Part shown: one piece after another, positions 7,370 through 12,271 of the stretch | Position numbering within the stretch: the stretch's first letter is position 1 | Layout of the letters: each line of letters starts with the position of its first letter | Assembly: GCA_020861055.1 (NCBI GenBank) | Contig: JAJBTD010000176.1 | Span: 1 to 12,271 of the forward strand | Source of the DNA: Clostridiales bacterium | Lineage (GTDB): Bacteria; Bacillota; Clostridia; Oscillospirales; Oscillospiraceae | Direction of reading: 5' to 3' | Length of the DNA stretch: 12,271 bases | The notes under the pieces: model-generated | Told to the model about the DNA's origin: nothing | What the model saw: the letters and a program-made list of their open reading frames with translations, nothing else | Databases searched by the model: none | Translations under genes and position numbers: made by a program

Positions 7370-7873
7370 TCAGAAATGCATCCCGTTGCTCTCCAGCTCG
7401 TCGATCAGATCGCCGATAATGTCCACGTTGTACGGGGTGATGATGTAGGTGGAGATAGCCACCTTCTTGATCTTTCCCTCCAGGGCATAGGCCACGCCGG
7501 AGAGAAAGTCCACCATCCGGCGGGCGATATCCTTGTTGACGGACTCCAGGTTGAGCACCACGGTGCGCTTGTCCCGGAGGTGATTGGCGATGGAGGAGGC
7601 CTCGTCAAACTTCTCCGGCTTGACCAGGACCACCTGGAGCTGAGTGGTGGTGTTGATGTTTACCACATTGTCGCCGGAACCGCCGCGGCGATCGGAGGAC
7701 GATTGGTCAGAGTATCCGGAATAGCCGGAATAGCTGGACTCCTCTGTCCGGGCGCTCCGACGGGAACGCTCCTTGGAGGCCTCGCCCTCGGTCTCCTCCT
7801 CCTCGTAATCCACGTCGTCCACGTCGTCCTCATAGGGGTGTGCCAGACGCTTGAGTTCATCCATAAAGCCCAT
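7370..7873 (-). CDS. sepF: SepF, FtsZ-ring membrane anchor
   Basis: 167 residues from ATG 7873, with AGGAGG close upstream. SepF bundles FtsZ filaments and ties them to the membrane at the division site. MGFMDELKRL (1-10) is the expected amphipathic membrane-binding helix. An acidic then serine/arginine-rich linker follows (about 14-68), holding a short GYSGYS repeat. The SepF core runs from about 69 to 158, with VNINTTTQLQ (71-80), RTVVLNLESV (103-112), RRMVDFLSGVAYAL (118-131) and TPYNVDI (146-152) matching the family. The gene follows yggS by 40 bases and precedes divIVA by 67, the classic ylmE-ylmF order. Its leader also contains TATAAT on the minus strand (7903-7898), but without a -35 I do not call a promoter. 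Confidence 0.96.
   Translation of the reverse strand: MGFMDELKRLAHPYEDDVDDVDYEEEETEGEASKERSRRSARTEESSYSGYSGYSDQSSSDRRGGSGDNVVNINTTTQLQVVLVKPEKFDEASSIANHLRDKRTVVLNLESVNKDIARRMVDFLSGVAYALEGKIKKVAISTYIITPYNVDIIGDLIDELESNGMHF
7716..7733 (-). repeat. Two tandem 9-bp units inside sepF
   Basis: CCGGAATAG occurs twice in tandem (7716-7724 and 7725-7733, plus strand), encoding part of the GYSGYS stretch of the SepF linker. The unit length keeps frame, so copy number could vary without breaking the protein. It is short and may be incidental. Confidence 0.5.
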
Positions 7874-7889
7874 TTCGTGTTCCTCCTGT

Positions 7890-7921
7890 ACGGGTGTATT
7901 ATATCTCTATCCGTCACCCGT
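7890..7921 (-). other. Weak hairpin spanning the yggS stop, upstream of sepF
   Basis: ACGGGTG (7890-7896) and CACCCGT (7915-7921) form a 7-bp stem with an 18-base A/T-rich loop. One arm includes the yggS stop codon region and the other ends just before the sepF AGGAGG, which stays free. There is no T-run, so it is not a terminator; significance is low. Confidence 0.3.
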
Positions 7922-8633
7922 TGGCCCGCATGGGCGGCCGCGCTCCGAAGAGAGCGGTGCCGATCCGAACCTGGGTGGCTCCATGGGCGATGGCCTCGGC
8001 GAAGTCTCCGCTCATGCCCATGGACAGACAGTCAATACTCACTTTATTATCATACATTTTGCCTCTGATGTCAACAAATAGCTGCTGCATTTCGGCAAAA
8101 TATTGCTCATTTCCCCTGGGAATTTCTGTCACCGGGGGAATTGCCATCAATCCCCGCGGGCTGACACCGGGCAGACGGGCCGCCAGAGCGATCAGGGACT
8201 GGACCTCCGACGGCGCGACGCCGGATTTGCTGGCCTCTCCGCCGATGTTCACCTCGATGAGCACGTCCTGGACGACGCCCAGCCGTTGCGCCCGCTGGTC
8301 GATGGCCAGAAGCAGCTCCTCCGAGTCCACCGACTCGATGAGGCTGACCTTGCCCACCAGGTATTTCACCTTGTTCTTCTGGAGGTGACCGATAAAGTGG
8401 ACCTGCGCCCCCTCATAGGCCCCGTCCGCCCAGTGGGCGTTGAACTCCTGGACCCGGTTCTCTCCGCAGACGGTGATGCCGGCGGCGATGGCCTGCCGGA
8501 TGGTCTCCGAGGTCTGCACCTTGGTGGCGGCGATCAGCGTCACCTCTGAGGGAGCTCTCCCCGCATTGATGGCCGCCTGGGCCACGGCCTGCTGTACTGC
8601 CGCCACATTCCTGGCGATCTGTTCCTTATCCAT
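7914..8633 (-). CDS. yggS: YggS/YlmE family PLP-binding homeostasis protein
   Basis: 239 residues. The start is taken at ATG 8633 (MDKEQIARNV), with GGAAGGTGG just upstream; the in-frame ATG 18 bases earlier would overlap that site. Family members hold pyridoxal 5'-phosphate on a lysine and buffer PLP and amino/keto-acid balance; no enzymatic reaction is established. The single alanine-racemase-like barrel shows TLIAATKVQ (32-40) with K38 as the PLP lysine, CGENRVQEF (56-64), HFIGHLQKNKVK (79-90), SMGMSGDFAEAI (204-215) and VRIGTALFG (222-230). The start overlaps the end of the HlyD-like gene by 8 bases, implying translational coupling. It sits upstream of sepF as ylmE does in Bacillus, but ylmD is not next to it. 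Confidence 0.96.
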   Translation of the reverse strand: MDKEQIARNVAAVQQAVAQAAINAGRAPSEVTLIAATKVQTSETIRQAIAAGITVCGENRVQEFNAHWADGAYEGAQVHFIGHLQKNKVKYLVGKVSLIESVDSEELLLAIDQRAQRLGVVQDVLIEVNIGGEASKSGVAPSEVQSLIALAARLPGVSPRGLMAIPPVTEIPRGNEQYFAEMQQLFVDIRGKMYDNKVSIDCLSMGMSGDFAEAIAHGATQVRIGTALFGARPPMRANG

Positions 8634-9873
8634 CGATAACCACCTTCCCATCGTGAAGATCCTTGCCGCTGACCAGGACGCTGTCCCCGGCCCGGAGCTG
8701 TTTGGCCTCCTGGGTCTGAGTCATGTTTTCCTCCGTGACGGACCGGACCAGATAGTAGTCGCTGCCGGTGTACAGCAGCTCCACCTCCACCCATTTGGCC
8801 TGGCCCCCGGTGACCCGGTATACGCCGTAGGCTCCCGTCTCCTGGTCGATGCGCAGGGCCTTCATCGGAACGCGCAGACCGGTATAGGTGCCGTAGACCA
8901 CGTCCGCCTCCTCCTCACGGAGCAGGGTGGTGGAGGACAGATTCCTGTTGGAATAAAACACCACCGCGACCTCGCCGTCCTCGTTGGCGGTGCTGATGGA
9001 CTGGACGGTCATCTCCTGCCCCCCGGCGGAGCCATCGAAGTTGATCGTGACCGTATCTCCCGTGGAGAGGTATTTGGAGACGTTTTTATCCATAATGGCC
9101 GCATAGTACCAGTCGAAGCTGGTGATGATCTTCCCGGTGGCCTGGCCGGAAGGCTCCTCCTGGACGGCGGCGGCCGCACGGAGGCTCTCCGGCGTCAGAC
9201 CGTCCAAGATAGAAGGGGTCAGGCAGCTCTCATAGCCGTCCACCATGGCGGAGAAGATGCCGGAGACGGAGGTGCGGACGATGGAGGTGGCGGACTCCGT
9301 GGCGTTTTCCAGAGAATAGATTTGGCTGTTCAGGGCGCTGATCTCCGCGCTGAGGGAGGAGTCGGAGCTGATGGTATAATCCCGCTGGAAGATCAGGTTC
9401 TCCAGCTCCCCCACCTGTTCGGACAGATTGTCCAGATCTCCGGCGCTGACGGAGGATTTCAGGGCGGTGATGGCGTCCACGATCTGGCTGTTGAGCTTCA
9501 TGGCGTCAGATTCCTCGGTGCCGTTGCTCTGGAGATACTCCAGCCGCTCCAGTTCCTCCAGGAGCCGGTCCAGCTCCTGGTGCTGCTCCAGGGCCTCCTG
9601 AGAGCTGTAGATGCGGGCGACCACGCCCCCCGACGCCACATTTTCGCCCTCGGCCACCACGATCTCCATCAGATCGCCGCCGTCAGACAGAACGGTCTCC
9701 TCCCGGACGACATAGCCGGTGGAGGGGAGGGTGCTCTCGCTGGTGTAGGAGTAGACGGTGGCGGTCTCGTAGCCGCCCACGAACACCTGATAGGCGTAGA
9801 CGCCGAAATAGGCCAGCGCTCCCGCCAGCAGCACCAGCATAAGGATGCGGAAGATGTATTTGCTTGGCTTCAT
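8626..9873 (-). CDS. HlyD/RND-adaptor-like membrane-anchored protein of unknown role
   Basis: 415 residues from ATG 9873, with AGGGAGG 5 bases upstream. A short basic start (MKPSKYIFR) leads into one transmembrane helix (about 8-30); the rest should be outside. Next comes a beta-rich part resembling the lipoyl-like half of membrane fusion proteins (about 50-90, with TGYVVREE and VAEGENVASGGVVARI at 74-87 nearby), coiled-coil-prone helices (about 92-195), then a second beta-rich part (about 265-410, with STGDTVTINFDG at 270-281 and LRAGDSVLVSG near the end). This is the architecture of HlyD-type adaptors. No ABC or RND transporter gene is adjacent; its neighbours are hfq and yggS, both tightly linked. 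I infer an envelope or division-linked role rather than a dedicated export system, but the sequence does not show what it does. Confidence 0.75.
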   Translation of the reverse strand: MKPSKYIFRILMLVLLAGALAYFGVYAYQVFVGGYETATVYSYTSESTLPSTGYVVREETVLSDGGDLMEIVVAEGENVASGGVVARIYSSQEALEQHQELDRLLEELERLEYLQSNGTEESDAMKLNSQIVDAITALKSSVSAGDLDNLSEQVGELENLIFQRDYTISSDSSLSAEISALNSQIYSLENATESATSIVRTSVSGIFSAMVDGYESCLTPSILDGLTPESLRAAAAVQEEPSGQATGKIITSFDWYYAAIMDKNVSKYLSTGDTVTINFDGSAGGQEMTVQSISTANEDGEVAVVFYSNRNLSSTTLLREEEADVVYGTYTGLRVPMKALRIDQETGAYGVYRVTGGQAKWVEVELLYTGSDYYLVRSVTEENMTQTQEAKQLRAGDSVLVSGKDLHDGKVVIDG

Positions 9874-9877
9874 CGCT

Positions 9878-9907
9878 GCCTCCCTGTCCTCGCCCCGGCA
9901 GGGAGGC
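9878..9907 (-). promoter_or_regulatory. Hairpin covering the Shine-Dalgarno of the HlyD-like gene
   Basis: GCCTCCCTG (9878-9886) and CAGGGAGGC (9899-9907) form a perfect 9-bp, GC-rich stem with a 12-base loop. In the minus-strand mRNA the 3' arm contains the AGGGAGG ribosome site of the HlyD-like gene. The 5' arm begins 5 bases after the hfq stop codon, where a terminating ribosome would open it. Confidence 0.65.
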
Positions 9908-9912
9908 GTGGG

Positions 9913-10164
9913 TCACTGACCGGCCTGCTCCGGGGCGGCGTACTCCCGCAGGTCGATGGGACGCTCCGGGACGATGGTAGATATGGCGTGTTTGTAGATG
10001 ATCTGCTGCTTTCCCTCGGTGTGGACGACCACGGTAAAGGGGTCAAAGCCGGTCACCACTCCCCGGAACTGAAAGCCGTTCATCAGAAAGATGGTGGCGG
10101 ACATCCCGCTCCGGCGGAGTCTGGACAGGAAAAAATCCTGCAAGCTGCTGTTTTTCTGCTGCAT
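9913..10164 (-). CDS. hfq: RNA chaperone Hfq
   Basis: 83 residues. Hfq forms a hexameric ring that binds small RNAs and A-rich mRNA regions. The Sm1 part holds SLQDFFLSRLR (7-17), with Q9 and D10 matching E. coli Q8/D9, and FDPF (40-43), with F43 matching the proximal-face F42. The Sm2 motif is YKHAISTIVP (57-66), with Y57, K58 and H59 of the RNA-binding core. The rim keeps R15, R17 and R18, a basic patch that is often poor in Gram-positive Hfq. The C-terminal tail is short, ending about 15 residues after Sm2. It lies 75 bases after miaA, the conserved miaA-hfq order. Its ribosome site, AAAGGA about 12 bases upstream, is set unusually far back and lies in a predicted hairpin. Confidence 0.97.
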   Translation of the reverse strand: MQQKNSSLQDFFLSRLRRSGMSATIFLMNGFQFRGVVTGFDPFTVVVHTEGKQQIIYKHAISTIVPERPIDLREYAAPEQAGQ

Positions 10165-10169
10165 GGTTG

Positions 10170-10208
10170 GGACACATCCTTTTCTATGTAGTGAGTGAGG
10201 ACATGTCC
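10170..10208 (-). promoter_or_regulatory. Predicted hairpin sequestering the hfq ribosome-binding site
   Basis: In the minus-strand RNA, GGACATGTCCT (10208-10198) can pair with AGGATGTGTCC (10180-10170) over 11 bp, including two G-U pairs, around a 17-base loop. The AGGA of the hfq Shine-Dalgarno is in the 3' arm, and the arm ends 5 bases before the ATG. The G-U pairs work only in the hfq-sense RNA. The 5' arm lies in a perfect 12-bp palindrome (10198-10209), which could also self-pair between molecules. Confidence 0.55.
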
Positions 10209-10215
10209 TGGGGCG

Positions 10216-10237
10216 GGGAGACAGGGCCTGTCCTCCC
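10216..10237 (-). other. Hairpin immediately after the miaA stop codon
   Basis: GGGA+GACAG (10216-10224) pairs with CTGTC+TCCC (10228-10237) with one bulged base (10233), giving about 9 bp. It begins 2 bases after the miaA stop and lacks a T-run, so it is not an obvious terminator. It may stabilise the miaA 3' end or slow polymerase before hfq. Confidence 0.45.
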
Positions 10238-10239
10238 TG

Positions 10240-11181
10240 TCATCCTATACCCGCCGCCGCTGCTTTTTCTGTCGCAAATTGACAGGCCGCCGCAATATCC
10301 GGCTCTCTTTCCCAGAGATACCACTCCATGGCAGAGTTGCGCCGGAACCAGGTGAGCTGCCGCTTGGCGTACTGCCGGCTGCGGAGCTTCACCTCCGCCA
10401 CAGCCTCCTCCAGAGAACCCTCTCCCCGGACGGCCCTTGCCAGCTCCTTGTAGCCGATGGCCTGCATGGAGGTGCAGTCCGGGCTGACGCCCCGATCCAG
10501 AAGGGCGGACACCTCCTCCGCCAGCCCCTGGGCCATCATCGCGTCCACCCGGAGGTCGATGCGCCGCCACAGCTCCTGCCGGTCGGGAAAGTTCAGCCCG
10601 ATCCAGCAACCCCGGTAACGGGGAAGCATGGCCCTGGTCTCCCGGTCGTGCCGGGAGATGGTCTTTCCCGTCTCGTGCCAGACCTCCAGCGCCCGGAGAA
10701 TGCGCTTCCTGTCGTTGACGTGGAGCCGGGCCGCCGTCTCCGGGTCCACCTGCTCCAGCTCCCTGAGAAGGGGCTCCGTCCCCTCCGTCTCCGCCCGCTG
10801 CGCCAGGCGCTCCCGCCATCCGGTGGAGGGGCAGGGGGCAAAGCTCCGCCCGTCCATGAGGGAGTCGATATACAGCCCGGTGCCGCCGGCGATGATGGGG
10901 ACTTTCCCCCGCGCCAGAATGTCGTCCACAGCGGCGGAGGCCAGGGCCACATACCGGGCCACGGAGAAATTTTCCTCCGGGTCGGCCACATCCAGCAGGT
11001 GATGGGGGACCCCCTCCCGCTCGGCGGGGGTGGGCTTGGCGGTGCCGATGTCCATATGGCGATAGACCTGCATGGAGTCTGCGCTGACCACCTCTCCCCC
11101 CAGGCGCTTTGCCAGGGCGATGGAGAGGGCGGTCTTGCCGGAGGCGGTTGGCCCGGCGATGACGATCACGTTTGCGCCCAT
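10240..11181 (-). CDS. miaA: tRNA dimethylallyltransferase MiaA
   Basis: 313 residues, normal for the family. It transfers a dimethylallyl group from DMAPP to N6 of A37 in tRNAs reading UNN codons, the first step toward ms2i6A. Start ATG 11181 is chosen for AGGAGG seven bases upstream and because MGANVIVIAG leads straight into the P-loop; a 15-codon upstream extension in frame would overlap the mutL end. Seen: GPTASGKT (10-17); DSMQVYRHMDIGTAKPT (35-51), with D35 as the likely catalytic aspartate; GGTGLY (99-104); DRKRILRALE (157-166); and RQYAKRQLTWFRR (269-281), typical of the tRNA-binding end. It lies 28 bases after mutL and 75 before hfq, the conserved mutL-miaA-hfq order. Confidence 0.97.
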   Translation of the reverse strand: MGANVIVIAGPTASGKTALSIALAKRLGGEVVSADSMQVYRHMDIGTAKPTPAEREGVPHHLLDVADPEENFSVARYVALASAAVDDILARGKVPIIAGGTGLYIDSLMDGRSFAPCPSTGWRERLAQRAETEGTEPLLRELEQVDPETAARLHVNDRKRILRALEVWHETGKTISRHDRETRAMLPRYRGCWIGLNFPDRQELWRRIDLRVDAMMAQGLAEEVSALLDRGVSPDCTSMQAIGYKELARAVRGEGSLEEAVAEVKLRSRQYAKRQLTWFRRNSAMEWYLWEREPDIAAACQFATEKAAAAGIG

Positions 11182-11209
11182 GGGCGGGCCTCCTGTCTGT
11201 GTGTGATGG

Positions 11210-12271
11210 TCAGTTCCGGCGGCCAAACTGCTTTTCCAGCTGCTGCCGGGTCAGCTCGATGGCCACCGGTCTGCCGTGGGGGCAGTATTTCACCTGCCCG
11301 GACATCACCGCCTGGGCCACGACCTCCAGCTCCGCCGGGTCGTTTTTCCAGCCGCCCTTGATGGCGGCCTTGCAGGCCATGGTGTGGAGCACTCCGTCAC
11401 GGGCGGAGGCGGGGTCCGCTCCGCCGTTTTCCAGCAGCTGACCGGCGATCTCGGAGAGCACCCGGTCCGCCTCGTCCCCTTCCACATAGTCGGGGACCTC
11501 CCGGACGAGGAGATCTCCGCCGCCGAAGTCCTCTACCTCAAAGCCGAAGGAGTGGAGCAGGTCCAGATTGCGGAGCAAAATCTCCCGCTCCGCCGGGTCG
11601 GGACGCACCACCACCGGGGCGAGAAGGACCTGTCTCATAGGAGTATAGTCCCTCTCCTTCATTTTGTCAAAATTCATCCGCTCATGGGCGGCGTGCTTGT
11701 CGATGAGGACGATCTTATCCCCCTGCTCCACGATGATGTAGGTGTTCAGCACCTCCCCCGCCAGACGCCATTGGGCGTCCTCCGGGGAGAGACCGCTCTC
11801 CGCCTGGGTGGTCAGCTCCGGCTCCTGAGGGGCGGGAGCAGATACCGGCTGAGGCGGCTCGTCCGTCACAGGGGCCGTTGGCGCGGAGGTTTGCACCTCC
11901 GGCACATCCCGGAGCAGCTCGTCTGCGGACACCGCAGGGGCGGGCTTTGAGTCAGCGTCCTCCTGCTGCATCCCCAGGGCCTCCAGCACCACCTGGACCT
12001 CCCGGCTCTGGCGCTGCTTCTGCTCCCGGCGCTCCTGCTCCCGCTGGCGCTGCTGCTCCCGGAGGGCGGCGGCGTTGCGGCTGGTGGCCGCCTGCCAGGG
12101 GGAGATCTCCCGGTCATAGGCGGGCTGGGCAGTGGAGCGGAGCAGGCCGGGGGCCTGCTGGCGGTACTCCTGGGCGGTCATGCTCTTGAAAAAGGTCTGG
12201 TTGGGGGTGACGGTGTACTGGCGCTGGGGTTTGGGGGGCTGCTGGGGCAGCTCCGCCGCCACATGGCCCTG
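11210..12271 (-). CDS. mutL: DNA mismatch repair protein MutL, C-terminal part (gene cut by window edge)
   Basis: 353 codons plus stop; the frame is open to the window edge, so the N-terminal ATPase domain (about 330 residues in the family) lies outside. MutL links MutS mismatch recognition to strand removal. The visible part starts with a Pro/Gln-rich, then strongly Arg/Gln/Glu-rich linker (about 11870-12250), then the C-terminal dimer and endonuclease domain. Nuclease signatures are present: DKHAAHERMNFDKM near 11660-11702, corresponding to the DQHAxxER motif; ACKAAIKGG near 11348-11382; and CPHGRP near 11267-11284, followed by QFGRR at the end. This marks the nicking type of MutL found in bacteria lacking MutH. 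An internal GTG at 12262 is in frame but is not the true start. miaA follows after 28 bases. Confidence 0.96.
   Translation of the reverse strand, partial: QGHVAAELPQQPPKPQRQYTVTPNQTFFKSMTAQEYRQQAPGLLRSTAQPAYDREISPWQAATSRNAAALREQQRQREQERREQKQRQSREVQVVLEALGMQQEDADSKPAPAVSADELLRDVPEVQTSAPTAPVTDEPPQPVSAPAPQEPELTTQAESGLSPEDAQWRLAGEVLNTYIIVEQGDKIVLIDKHAAHERMNFDKMKERDYTPMRQVLLAPVVVRPDPAEREILLRNLDLLHSFGFEVEDFGGGDLLVREVPDYVEGDEADRVLSEIAGQLLENGGADPASARDGVLHTMACKAAIKGGWKNDPAELEVVAQAVMSGQVKYCPHGRPVAIELTRQQLEKQFGRRN

Noticed and set aside
7898..7903. Internal sepF promoter from TATAAT on the minus strand
   Set aside because: No usable -35 at 15-19 bases and no extended -10; may be chance in an A/T-rich loop between yggS and sepF.
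8440..10191. 583-codon plus-strand frame opposite yggS, HlyD-like gene and hfq
   Set aside because: Spans three real genes on the other strand, has no recognisable domain and shows shadow-frame composition.
10195..11361. 388-codon plus-strand frame opposite miaA
   Set aside because: Pro/Gly/Arg-rich shadow of miaA; the miaA motifs settle the coding strand.
1..12271. CRISPR array, insertion sequence, prophage or defence genes
   Set aside because: No spaced direct repeats, transposase, integrase or terminal inverted repeats were seen; the gene content is core housekeeping plus one surface glycosidase.

Overview
The window is GC-rich, densely coded bacterial chromosome. The gene order on the minus strand (mutL, miaA, hfq, HlyD-like, yggS, sepF, divIVA, ileS), the Gram-positive division proteins SepF and DivIVA, and a membrane-anchored family 3 glycosidase of rearranged domain order together suggest a gut Firmicute of the Clostridia, most likely an Oscillospiraceae member (Flavonifractor/Lawsonibacter-like). 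The genus is inference; the sequence alone does not fix it. No tRNA, rRNA, CRISPR array, insertion sequence or phage gene was seen.

Layout. Positions 1-243 (minus) are the 5' part of a TetR-family regulator gene, cut by the window edge. A 259-base divergent spacer follows, with one good -10 box for the plus strand. Positions 503-3490 (plus) encode a 995-residue cell-surface GH3-type protein with a transmembrane segment at each end. Its domain order is swapped (C-terminal-type sandwich, then FnIII-like, then TIM barrel), and the usual acid/base glutamate position appears to be tryptophan. A 180-base convergent spacer holds terminator hairpins.

From 12271 down to 3671 everything reads on the minus strand as one housekeeping run with short gaps or overlaps: the 3' part of mutL (mismatch repair endonuclease), miaA (tRNA A37 prenylation), hfq (RNA chaperone), a membrane-anchored HlyD/RND-adaptor-like protein, yggS (PLP homeostasis), sepF and divIVA (division and polar scaffold), and ileS. 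This joins the mutL-miaA-hfq block to the ylm/divIVA-ileS division block. No ylmG or ylmH lies between sepF and divIVA, where Bacillus has them.

The least expected signals are at RNA level around hfq. The hfq leader can form an 11-bp helix over its own Shine-Dalgarno. The next gene's Shine-Dalgarno sits in a perfect 9-bp hairpin whose other arm starts just after the hfq stop codon, which is the expected layout for translational coupling. A perfect 15-bp, 4-base-loop hairpin without a U-tract separates divIVA from ileS. These are predictions from base pairing only. The window otherwise looks like core genome, and I found no clearly new defence or mobile system.
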